This document shows, piece after piece, positions 1 to 6,235 of a stretch of DNA of 34,012 nt. This DNA is from Azospirillum oleiclasticum (GTDB lineage Bacteria > Pseudomonadota > Alphaproteobacteria > Azospirillales > Azospirillaceae). Under the pieces are notes generated by a model, which saw only the letters and a list, made by a program, of their open reading frames with translations, was not told the origin of the DNA and did not search any database. The DNA lies in assembly GCF_013423485.1 (NCBI RefSeq), contig NZ_JABFFR010000069.1, positions 1-34,012 of the forward strand, in the 5' to 3' direction. Position 1 is the stretch's first letter. Each line of letters starts with the position of its first letter. Both the position numbers and the translations under genes were made by a program.

Positions 1-29
1 TGATCCGACTCAGCCACTTCCCGGACGGA

Positions 30-41
30 CACTTATAAGTG
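30..41. repeat. 12-bp perfect palindrome at left edge
   Basis: CACTTATAAGTG reads the same on both strands. It lies in the AT-rich segment, 85 bases beyond the end of the ParA-like gene. It could be an operator for a gene to the left of the window, or chance in AT-rich DNA. Confidence 0.4.
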
Positions 42-60
42 CTGAATAAATCTGATTGGT

Positions 61-90
61 GGTGAGCCGAGTTAACATTCTCGGCTCACC
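61..90 (-). terminator. Hairpin downstream of the ParA-like gene
   Basis: An 11-bp perfect inverted repeat (GGTGAGCCGAG and its complement) flanks an 8-base loop, 36 bases beyond the stop codon of the minus-strand ParA-like gene. On the minus strand it is followed by an AT-rich stretch but no true T run, so it is either a weak intrinsic terminator or an mRNA 3' stabilising hairpin. Confidence 0.5.
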
Positions 91-125
91 GTGATAGAAC
101 TACACCTTGATTTCAAGTTCTTCTG

Positions 126-1151
126 TCACACGAGCCGTTTGGCCAGGTTTGAAATCTCATCCCTTCGGTCAGTAATTTGCTTGGCTTCAATTGTAATTCG
201 TCGCCCGCCGACAGAGCGTTTTCCCGGCTTCAGCGCAAAGAATGGCGTACCGCGAGCGAAAGCGACAACGCCAGTTGTCTGAAAGTCTCGAATTTCCAGA
301 ACTCCGTCCTTCAATGCTGAAAAATTCAGATAACGAGGATTATCTCGTATGATTCCTTCGATATCATCATCAATACTCGACAAAACCGCTCGATATCCGG
401 ATGCTGCTCCCATGTACTGTGTGATCCTATTCTTCACGATGAGATGTGCCTTTGGAAGCGTCAATCCTGCGGACTCCATGCGAGTAGCAAACATATGCTG
501 TGCATATATTTCGCTCGGAAGTTTGAGCCCATAGATAAGAGAAAATGCATTCTGAATTGCGCGGCGCGATGAATCATCGGCCATAACGGGGAAGATAACT
601 TTCTCAGCAACAGCCATCGCAATTTGAGTATAGATTGAGAAGCTTGGATTTGCGTCTAGAAATATATAGTCGAATCTATTTCCCGTTGCCGCTACAAAGT
701 CCCTTAGCCAACTAATCACCATTACCCATGTGTTTGTTCCTGGAATTTGGTTATTGGCAAGCGTCGACATTGAATTAGCTTGCAGCTCGAGAAGGGGATC
801 ACCGGCGAAAAGAGTAATGTTTCTCGGAATTGCGGAATTATACTCATACGGTACTGACAAAAAGTCAGAAGTTGCAATAGTGCCAACTGTATAGGGTGAA
901 GGTAGGCGCATCTGAAAGTACCCGCCGACAGTAGCGCGCGGGGTCTTCCCTTGTACTTTTAGCAAATTCCCGCCGCCATCACCTTCAAGACCTCCTAGAA
1001 GAAGTTCTGAGAGATTTGCTTGGGGGCATACATCAATTACTAGGATGCGTTTCTTGGAGTTGAGGTTAGCGAATTCACATATTGCTTGAAAAGCTAGACT
1101 TGTTTTTCCCGTACCGCCTTTGTTGTTCCAAAATATAAAAGATTTAGGCAT
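126..1151 (-). CDS. ParA/MinD-like P-loop ATPase in an AT-rich island
   Basis: This is a 341-residue cytoplasmic ATPase of the ParA/MinD/Soj superfamily. The deviant Walker A motif KGGTGKT is at residues 11-17, right at the N-terminus, so there is no upstream DNA-binding domain as in large plasmid ParA proteins. The Walker A' motif reads IDVCPQAN (D40), where most ParA proteins have a second Asp in place of Cys42. Walker B is FLDANPS (D166). I chose the ATG at 1151 because GGAG lies 6 bases before it; an in-frame ATG at 1163 has no such site. Base composition and codon use (many A/T-ending codons) differ sharply from every other gene here, which indicates transfer. A ParB or other partner is not visible and may lie to the left. 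The fold is clear; the role (partition, or an accessory or defence function) is unknown. Confidence 0.85.
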   Translation of the reverse strand: MPKSFIFWNNKGGTGKTSLAFQAICEFANLNSKKRILVIDVCPQANLSELLLGGLEGDGGGNLLKVQGKTPRATVGGYFQMRLPSPYTVGTIATSDFLSVPYEYNSAIPRNITLFAGDPLLELQANSMSTLANNQIPGTNTWVMVISWLRDFVAATGNRFDYIFLDANPSFSIYTQIAMAVAEKVIFPVMADDSSRRAIQNAFSLIYGLKLPSEIYAQHMFATRMESAGLTLPKAHLIVKNRITQYMGAASGYRAVLSSIDDDIEGIIRDNPRYLNFSALKDGVLEIRDFQTTGVVAFARGTPFFALKPGKRSVGGRRITIEAKQITDRRDEISNLAKRLV

Positions 1152-1190
1152 GGCCAACTCCATACGTCTCGGGGGCGACGCTGATCGCAG

Positions 1191-1228
1191 CGGACATTAT
1201 GATGTCCGTTTCAGACATGTCAATGTCC
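1191..1228. promoter_or_regulatory. Inverted and direct repeats upstream of the ParA-like gene
   Basis: CGGACAT (1191-1197) and ATGTCCG (1202-1208) form a perfect 7-bp inverted repeat with a 4-base spacer. Further copies of the half site follow (ATGTC at 1217-1221, ATGTCC at 1223-1228). The cluster starts 40 bases upstream of the ParA-like start codon, a natural place for an operator, perhaps for autoregulation. No protein can be assigned. Confidence 0.4.
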
Positions 1229-1298
1229 TTTGAGGACTGGCGCAGTCGTTGCGTCCTTGACGAGCGAAGCCTCGACACACCCCAAGGCGCCAATTACC

Positions 1299-2498
1299 TT
1301 ACAGCCACCTTGCCTTCACGCTCGCGAGGTCGCCCGCCGCCAGCCCTTCGCGGATCTCGCGCATCAGGCGGTTCATCACGGCGATGTTGTGGATGCTGAC
1401 GAGCTGGGCGCCCAGCAGCTCGTCGGCCTTCAGCAGATGGTGGACGTAGGCGCGGCTGAAGCGGCGGCAGGTGTAGCAGTCGCACCCATCCTCCAGCGGC
1501 CCCGGATCCTGGCGGAAGCGGGCGTTGCGCAGGTTCAGCCGGTTGGCCGGCACACCGGCGGCCAGCGCCCAGCCGTGCCGGGCGATGCGGGTGGGGGAGA
1601 CGCAGTCGAAGGTGTCGATGCCAAGCTCGACCCCGGCGAACACATCCACGATGCCGCCGATGCCCAGCAGATGCACGGGGCGGTCGGGGTGGATGTGCGG
1701 CGCGCACATCGCCACCACCTCGTACATCTGGTCCTTGTGGGAACCCAGGGAGCCGCCGATGGCGGTGCCGAAGAACGGGCGGTCGCGGGTGTAGGCGGTG
1801 CTCTCCTCCCGCAGGTCGGGATGGACGCCGCCCTGGACGATGCCGTAGAGCGCCTGTTTGCCGGCCATCGGCCCGTCCTCGCCCTGGACGAACCGCTCGA
1901 TGCAGCGGTCGCCCCAGCGGTGGCTCATCCGCATGGAGCGGGCGGTGTAGGCACGGTCGGCGTGGAAGGGCGTGCACTCGTCCAACTGCACGATCAGGTC
2001 GGCGCCCAGCTTGCGCTGGATGTCGATGGACCCCTCCGGCGACAGAAACAGCTTGGAGCCGTCGAGGTAGGAGCGGAAGGTCGCACCCTCCTCCGTGACC
2101 TTCAGCAGGGTCTGGTCGCGGGTCTGCTGGCGCCGGCCCTTGATCTCGTCCGCCACCGAACCGTGGCCCATGGAGAAGATCTGGAATCCACCCGAGTCGG
2201 TCAGCATCGGCCCGTCCCAGTCCATGAAGCGGTGCAGTCCGCCCATGGACGCGACGAGGTCGGCGCCCGGCTGGATCATCAGATGGTAGGTGTTGGACAG
2301 GATGATCTGGGTGTCCGCTTCGCACAGTTGCGCGGGCGTGACGCCCTTCACCGTGGCCTTGGTGCCGCAGAAGATGAAGGCCGGCGTTTCGATGGCGCCG
2401 TGCGGCGTCGACAAACGGCCAAGGCGCGCCCGCGAATCCGGCAGGCGCGCCTTGATCTCGAAGCCGAAAGCCGGCCCGTACTGGACATGGTCAGGCAT
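1299..2498 (-). CDS. tgt: tRNA-guanine transglycosylase, probably queuine-type
   Basis: The 399-residue enzyme exchanges guanine-34 in tRNAs for Asp, Asn, His and Tyr with a 7-deazaguanine base. The general base is D101 in TDSGGFQ and the nucleophile is D298 in TFDCV. Zinc ligands are C339, C341, C344 and H370. It is longer than the E. coli enzyme (375 residues), mainly through an insertion around residues 111-135. In the base-binding loop most bacterial enzymes read GGLAV, with a Val that favours preQ1. Here residues 248-252 read GGSLG, so Gly stands where the Val would be, as in human QTRT1. QLDE at 171-174 and QGGV at 222-225 also look more like the eukaryotic form. The start overlaps the end of yhhQ by 8 bases, which suggests translational coupling. 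Family assignment is very secure; queuine specificity is inference. Confidence 0.95.
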   Translation of the reverse strand: MPDHVQYGPAFGFEIKARLPDSRARLGRLSTPHGAIETPAFIFCGTKATVKGVTPAQLCEADTQIILSNTYHLMIQPGADLVASMGGLHRFMDWDGPMLTDSGGFQIFSMGHGSVADEIKGRRQQTRDQTLLKVTEEGATFRSYLDGSKLFLSPEGSIDIQRKLGADLIVQLDECTPFHADRAYTARSMRMSHRWGDRCIERFVQGEDGPMAGKQALYGIVQGGVHPDLREESTAYTRDRPFFGTAIGGSLGSHKDQMYEVVAMCAPHIHPDRPVHLLGIGGIVDVFAGVELGIDTFDCVSPTRIARHGWALAAGVPANRLNLRNARFRQDPGPLEDGCDCYTCRRFSRAYVHHLLKADELLGAQLVSIHNIAVMNRLMREIREGLAAGDLASVKARWL

Positions 2499-3276
2499 AG
2501 GCCGTGGCCGGTGCGTCCTTCACCGCGTAGCGCGCGAGATACATGAAGGGCGTGTCGGCCAGCGCCACCGCCAGCCGCAGCCAGTAGGTGCCGAGGATGT
2601 AGGTGAAGACCAGCGGCTCCCACCCGATCGGATCGGCCGCGAACACCACCCAGGCCAGCACGCTGAACACGATGTTGTCGATCAGCGACGACACGATGGT
2701 GGATGCGTTGTTGCGCAGCCACAGATGCCGCGTGCCGGTCAACGCGCGGATGCGGTGGAAGGCCCACACGTCGTGCGTCTGGCTGATCAGGTAGGAGATC
2801 ATGCCCGCCGCGAACAGCGCCGGCACCGGCGTGAACAGCGCGGTCAGATGCTCCTGCATGGGCAGCGCCCAGGCCATGTCCTCGCCCGCCTGCGCCGGGG
2901 TCAGCGGCGCGTAGCCCAGCGTCAGCACCGTCACCGCCGTCCACAGCAGGAACGCGGCGAAGCCGATCATCACCCCGCGCTGGGCCGCTGCCCGGCCGTA
3001 ATGCTCGGCCAGGATGTCGGTCGCCAGATAGGTGGAGGCGAAGAGGATGGTGCCGAGCGCCACCGGGTGGCCGTACAGCGAGAACTGCACTGCCTTCAGC
3101 ACCTGGATGTTGGCGCCGAGGATCGCGACGACGATGTACGCGTAAAGCCCCGCCGCCCCGAACCAGCGCGCCATGCCGAGAATGGCCGAGAAGCAGAGGA
3201 CCGCTTCCAGCACCAACACGGCTTCGGGAGGCAACGCGTTCAGAAGGGCGACGAGGGCGTCGGGAGACAGGCTCAT
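2491..3276 (-). CDS. yhhQ: Queuosine-precursor transporter of the YhhQ/VUT family
   Basis: This is a 261-residue integral membrane protein with about six or seven hydrophobic segments. Family signatures are LATDILAEHYGR near residues 83-94 and the stretch from SQTHDVWAFHRIR to RNNASTIVSSLIDN in the second half. E. coli YhhQ imports preQ0 and preQ1, and other members are linked to queuine or queuosine uptake. The ATG has GAGG about 8 bases upstream. It lies just upstream of tgt and overlaps it, so import and tRNA insertion are probably made from one transcript. No queuosine biosynthesis gene (queC, D, E, F, A or G) is in the window. YhhQ assignment is strong; the exact substrate is inferred from its partner. 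Confidence 0.92.
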   Translation of the reverse strand: MSLSPDALVALLNALPPEAVLVLEAVLCFSAILGMARWFGAAGLYAYIVVAILGANIQVLKAVQFSLYGHPVALGTILFASTYLATDILAEHYGRAAAQRGVMIGFAAFLLWTAVTVLTLGYAPLTPAQAGEDMAWALPMQEHLTALFTPVPALFAAGMISYLISQTHDVWAFHRIRALTGTRHLWLRNNASTIVSSLIDNIVFSVLAWVVFAADPIGWEPLVFTYILGTYWLRLAVALADTPFMYLARYAVKDAPATAYA

Positions 3277-3296
3277 CGGAGTCCCTCGGGCCGGCC

Positions 3297-3316
3297 GGGG
3301 GACGCGGCCGTCCCCC
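3297..3316 (-). terminator. GC-rich hairpin between rpmB and yhhQ
   Basis: GGGGGACG and CGTCCCCC form a perfect 8-bp stem around CGGC. It sits 10 bases past the rpmB stop and 20 bases before the yhhQ start. There is no T run, so it may attenuate read-through or protect the rpmB 3' end rather than terminate fully. Confidence 0.5.
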
Positions 3317-3325
3317 GCACGCGGA

Positions 3326-3619
3326 TCAGGCGGCGGCCTGTTCCGTCTTCTTCGCGATCAGGCGCTTCAGGCGGCGCGCCTCGATGCTCAGCACGTCCTC
3401 GCGGGCGTCGAGCAGGAAGGAGTCCAGACCGCCCTTGTGCTCGATCGAGCGGATGGCGTTGGTGGACAGGCGCAGGCGCACCATGCGGCCGAGCGCATCG
3501 CTCAGCATCGAGGTCTCCTGCAGGTTCGGCTGGAAGCGGCGACGCGTCTTGTTGTTCGCGTGGCTGACGTTGTTGCCGAACTGGGTGCCCTTGCCGGTCA
3601 CCGAGCAGCGACGAGCCAT
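3326..3619 (-). CDS. rpmB: 50S ribosomal protein L28
   Basis: The 97-residue basic protein begins MARRCSVTGKGTQFGNNVSH, the diagnostic L28 N-terminus, followed by the Lys/Arg-rich segment NKTRRRFQPNLQ that contacts 23S rRNA. The length matches alphaproteobacterial L28, which is longer than the 78-residue E. coli form. AAAGGA lies about 8 bases upstream of the ATG. A good sigma-70-type promoter (see separate entry) precedes a short leader containing a strong hairpin. The gene is followed by yhhQ and tgt on the same strand with only a small hairpin between, so some cotranscription is plausible. Confidence 0.97.
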   Translation of the reverse strand: MARRCSVTGKGTQFGNNVSHANNKTRRRFQPNLQETSMLSDALGRMVRLRLSTNAIRSIEHKGGLDSFLLDAREDVLSIEARRLKRLIAKKTEQAAA

Positions 3620-3655
3620 CGGAGTGATCCTTTATCGCAAATGAAAGCCGGTTTC

Positions 3656-3673
3656 CGGGCGGCAATCCGCCCG
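3656..3673 (-). promoter_or_regulatory. Hairpin in the rpmB 5' leader
   Basis: CGGGCGG, loop ATTG and CCGCCCG form a perfect 7-bp GC-rich stem. With the predicted promoter, transcription would start near 3678, so this hairpin is almost at the 5' end of the rpmB mRNA. It could stabilise the message or serve as a feedback site for L28; the second idea is speculative. Confidence 0.5.
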
Positions 3674-3684
3674 AAAGAGCCGGG

Positions 3685-3714
3685 TTTATAGTCGAACGCG
3701 GATGCGCCCGTCAA
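3685..3714 (-). promoter_or_regulatory. Sigma-70-type promoter for rpmB
   Basis: On the minus strand TTGACG (3714-3709) is followed after 18 bases by TATAAA (3690-3685), close to the housekeeping consensus. It lies 66 bases upstream of the rpmB ATG. Confidence 0.65.
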
Positions 3715-3715
3715 G

Positions 3716-3745
3716 CGACGTTACCGTCTCGAGACGGTAACGTCG
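3716..3745. terminator. 30-bp perfect palindrome after the phasin gene
   Basis: Bases 3716-3730 are the exact reverse complement of 3731-3745, centred on CTCGAG, so the repeat is perfect with no spacer. It begins 13 bases past the phasin stop and ends 2 bases before the rpmB -35 element. As RNA it would fold into a stem of about 13 bp with a 4-base loop. It lacks a T run. It probably ends phasin transcription, and may also act as DNA next to the rpmB promoter. Confidence 0.6.
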
Positions 3746-3757
3746 TCCCGTTCCCGG

Positions 3758-4384
3758 TCACTCGGCGGCGGGGGTTTCCGCGGCGGCCTTGGCCGGGGCC
3801 TTGCGGCGGGCCGCCGGCTTCGCGGCGGGCTTGGCGGCTTCGACCGGGGTTTCGACCGCCGCATCGCGAGCGGCGGCTTCGGCGACCGGGGCTTCGACCG
3901 CGGGCGCATCCGCCACGGGGGCCGGCTCGTCCACGGTGGGGGCGGCGGCTTCGGCAACCGTCATCGGCGCATCGACCGCGACCGGTGCATCGACCGCGAC
4001 CGGCGCTTCGACCGCAACCGGGGCGGGCTCGGGCACGGCTTCGGCGACAGCCTCCGCCGCGGCCGCGGCGTCCTTGGCGGCGACCTCGGCCACCAGCTTG
4101 CCGGACAGGGCGAGGAACGCCTTCATGTCCTCGGCGGCGCGGGCCGTGGCGGCCTCCACGAAGCTGCGCTGCAGGGCCGCCACGTCGGCCGGCGTGCGGG
4201 CCTTGGCCAGGGCGCCCATCAGGCTGGCGGTGTGGCCGAACTGGGCGGTCATGCCGTCGAGCAGCAGGCGCTGGCCCTCCTTCGCCACCCCGGCGACGCG
4301 CGCGGAGCGGGTGACGGCGGTGCGGGCGTTCGCCTTGGCGAGCGTGCCCATGGTCTCGTAAAGGCCCATCAGATTGGCGTTCAT
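3758..4384 (-). CDS. Phasin with a histone-H1-like Ala/Pro/Lys tail
   Basis: The protein has 208 residues. The first 95 or so are amphipathic helix of phasin type (MNANLMGLYETMGTLAKANA onward), expected to coat polyhydroxyalkanoate granules. From about residue 95 it is low-complexity Ala/Pro/Val/Glu, with VAVDAP repeats. The end is Lys/Arg-rich (KPAAKPAARRKAPAKA, close to the C-terminus), like the DNA-binding tail of PhaF, which ties granules to the nucleoid. I chose the ATG at 4384 because GGGGGAG lies 7 bases upstream; the longer open frame to 4546 has no such support. The phasin call rests on composition and helix pattern, so it is less firm than enzyme calls. The granule-nucleoid bridging role is inference from PhaF. 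Confidence 0.75.
   Translation of the reverse strand: MNANLMGLYETMGTLAKANARTAVTRSARVAGVAKEGQRLLLDGMTAQFGHTASLMGALAKARTPADVAALQRSFVEAATARAAEDMKAFLALSGKLVAEVAAKDAAAAAEAVAEAVPEPAPVAVEAPVAVDAPVAVDAPMTVAEAAAPTVDEPAPVADAPAVEAPVAEAAARDAAVETPVEAAKPAAKPAARRKAPAKAAAETPAAE
3969..4022 (-). repeat. Three tandem 18-bp repeats inside the phasin gene
   Basis: Three consecutive 18-base units (3969-3986, 3987-4004, 4005-4022), the first two differing by one base, encode the VAVDAP-type repeats of the tail. Each unit is six codons, so copy-number change would keep the frame and alter tail length. Confidence 0.8.
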
Positions 4385-4597
4385 CGCGATCTCCCCCAAG
4401 TCGGCGGTTGCTGCGGCGGCGCGGCTCGCCGACACCGGTCGGGCGATTCCAGCGGGCGCTCCACGGCAAGGACCTTGCGGGAGACGCCGGTCGGGCGATC
4501 GGGAGCGCCGCCGACGGACAGCACCGTATTCGCCCCTTCTAAACAATTAAGGGGGGCGATGCCGCGGTGCAACAGGATTTTGTGCGACGCAATATCC
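4385..4597 (-). promoter_or_regulatory. Upstream region of the phasin gene
   Basis: These 213 bases separate the phasin gene from meaB, which lies upstream on the same strand. The segment around 4540-4595 is locally AT-richer and contains TGCGACGCA (4583-4591), a short TGC/GCA inverted repeat. The PHA regulator PhaR of Paracoccus and Rhodobacter binds TGC/GCA-rich repeats, so a PhaR site is possible but not shown. I see no clear -35/-10 pair. Confidence 0.3.
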
Positions 4598-5602
4598 TCA
4601 GCCGCCGCGGAACCGTTCCAGCAGGCTGCGGGCGGCGGCGGTCGGCACCAGTGAGCCACCGCGCACGCGGCCCTCCAGCTCCGGCAGCGCGGTGCGCACG
4701 GCGGGATGGGCGCGGAAGGCGTCGATGAGCGTCTCCCGGATTTCCGACCACAGCCAGGCGCCGGCCTGCTCGGCGCGCCGGGCGTCACGGGCGCCGCTGC
4801 GCTCGCCGACGGCGCGGTGCTCGCCGATGGTGGCCCACACCGCATCGATGCCGCTGTTGGTGGCGGCCGAGCAGGACAGCACCGGCACCCGCCAGTCCGG
4901 CACCGCCGGCTTCAGGAAGGCCAGCGCGTGGCGGTACTCGGCGACCGCGTGACGGGCGGCAGCGACCAGATCGCCGTCGGCCTTGTTGACGACGACGAGG
5001 TCGGCCAGCTCGACGATGCCCTTCTTGATGCCCTGCAGCTCGTCGCCGCCAGCCGGCAGCAGCAGCAGCAGGAACAGGTCCACCATGTCGGCGACCGCGG
5101 TTTCCGACTGGCCGACGCCCACCGTCTCCACCACGATCACGTCGAAGCCGGCCGCCTCGCACACCAGCATCGCCTCGCGCGTGCGGCGCGCCACCCCGCC
5201 CAGGGTGGCGCCGGCGGGGGACGGGCGGATGAAGGCGCCGGCGTTGCGCGACAGCTCCACCATTCGGGTCTTGTCGCCGAGGATCGAACCGCCCGTGCGC
5301 TGCGACGAGGGGTCGATCGCCAGCACCGCCACCTTGTGGCCAAGCCCGATGACGTGCAGCCCGAACGCCTCGATGAAGGTGGACTTGCCCACCCCCGGCA
5401 CGCCGGAGATGCCGACGCGCACGGAGTTGCCGGTGTGCGGCAGCAGCGCGTCCAGCAGCGCCTCCGCCTGCGCCCGGTGGTCGGGGCGTGTCGATTCGAT
5501 CAGGGTGATGGCGCGCGCCAGCGCGCGGCGATCGCCCTGGCGCACGGCGTCGGCGAGGCCAAGGGCAGGGGTGCGGGGATCGGCGGGGGAGGGCGTCGTC
5601 AT
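4598..5602 (-). CDS. meaB: MeaB-family G-protein chaperone of methylmalonyl-CoA mutase
   Basis: The 334-residue cytoplasmic GTPase belongs to the MeaB/ArgK/MMAA group, which guards B12 loading and repair of methylmalonyl-CoA mutase. The P-loop GVPGVGKST is near residues 66-74. DPSSQRTGGSILGDKTRM (switch region), VETVGVGQSE and NKAD (base recognition) follow in the expected order. The C-terminal helical part carries the dimer arm. Length is normal for the family. The mutase genes are not in the window. The protein fits propionyl-CoA metabolism, which in PHA-storing bacteria links to storage-polymer chemistry. Its 5' neighbour on the same strand is the heme oxygenase gene, 54 bases away. Confidence 0.93.
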   Translation of the reverse strand: MTTPSPADPRTPALGLADAVRQGDRRALARAITLIESTRPDHRAQAEALLDALLPHTGNSVRVGISGVPGVGKSTFIEAFGLHVIGLGHKVAVLAIDPSSQRTGGSILGDKTRMVELSRNAGAFIRPSPAGATLGGVARRTREAMLVCEAAGFDVIVVETVGVGQSETAVADMVDLFLLLLLPAGGDELQGIKKGIVELADLVVVNKADGDLVAAARHAVAEYRHALAFLKPAVPDWRVPVLSCSAATNSGIDAVWATIGEHRAVGERSGARDARRAEQAGAWLWSEIRETLIDAFRAHPAVRTALPELEGRVRGGSLVPTAAARSLLERFRGG

Positions 5603-5656
5603 GGCGCCACCCTAGCGGGCGGGCGGCTCCGGATAAAGGGGCGGTCGCCGGCTGCG

Positions 5657-6235
5657 TCAGCGGGCCGCCGCGCGGGTGTCGAGCCAGCGTTCCAGCGCGG
5701 CGAACAGCGCCTCCGCAGTCGCCGCCGCGACCGTGAGCGCCGCGGGCTCGGCCAGCTCCGCCTCCAGCCGGGCGAGCAGGGCGGTCCAGCGGCGCGGTAG
5801 TTCGGGGCGATCGTCGGCGAGGAAGGCGGTGGCCGTCTCCGCCCGATCCCCCAACGCGCGGCGCACGCCCGGCAACATCGCCCGGCCGCCATGGGCCGAA
5901 CCGTCCAGCACATAACGCGCGGCGAGCCGCGCCGGCGGTGCGGACAGATCGGGCAGGGACTCCACCTCCGGCAGGGCGGCAGGATCGGCCCCGAGCGCTT
6001 CCAGATCCCGCGCCAGCCGTTCCAGCCGGGCGGTCTCCGCCGGGCCGTGCATCGCGAGACGCCGTTCCACCGGCGCGTGGAAGCCGTGCAGGGCGGCCAG
6101 CGCGTCGCGGTATTGACCCACGGTCAGGTCCGGCGCGGTCAGCGGCGCCAGCAGCCGGTGGTGGTGCAGACGCTCGTGCACCGCCGCGGTCACCCGGCGC
6201 AGGGTGCGCCGGGCGGTACCGTCGGCCGGAGTCAC
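5657..6235 (-). CDS. Bacterial heme oxygenase (biliverdin-producing)
   Basis: The all-helical protein has 192 residues and is expected to open heme to biliverdin, CO and iron in the cytoplasm. H20, in TAAVHERLHHH, is the probable proximal heme ligand. YVLDGSAHGGRAML at 109-121 matches the distal-helix YVLEGSxxGG pattern of the BphO/HemO group, with glycines that let O2 bind. The probable start is a GTG whose bases overlap the stop codon of the ABC transporter gene (GTGA), a classic translational-coupling arrangement; an internal GTG 14 codons later is the alternative. No phytochrome gene is in view, so the product may serve iron recovery or a phytochrome elsewhere. Family call is good but based on motif memory only. 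Confidence 0.75.
   Translation of the reverse strand: MTPADGTARRTLRRVTAAVHERLHHHRLLAPLTAPDLTVGQYRDALAALHGFHAPVERRLAMHGPAETARLERLARDLEALGADPAALPEVESLPDLSAPPARLAARYVLDGSAHGGRAMLPGVRRALGDRAETATAFLADDRPELPRRWTALLARLEAELAEPAALTVAAATAEALFAALERWLDTRAAAR

Noticed and set aside
91..534. Two short plus-strand frames within the ParA-like gene
   Set aside because: Antisense to a complete ATPase domain and without ribosome sites.
1230..1298. Terminator for tgt
   Set aside because: A CGAG/CTCG short repeat is present but the stem is only 4 bp and there is no T run.
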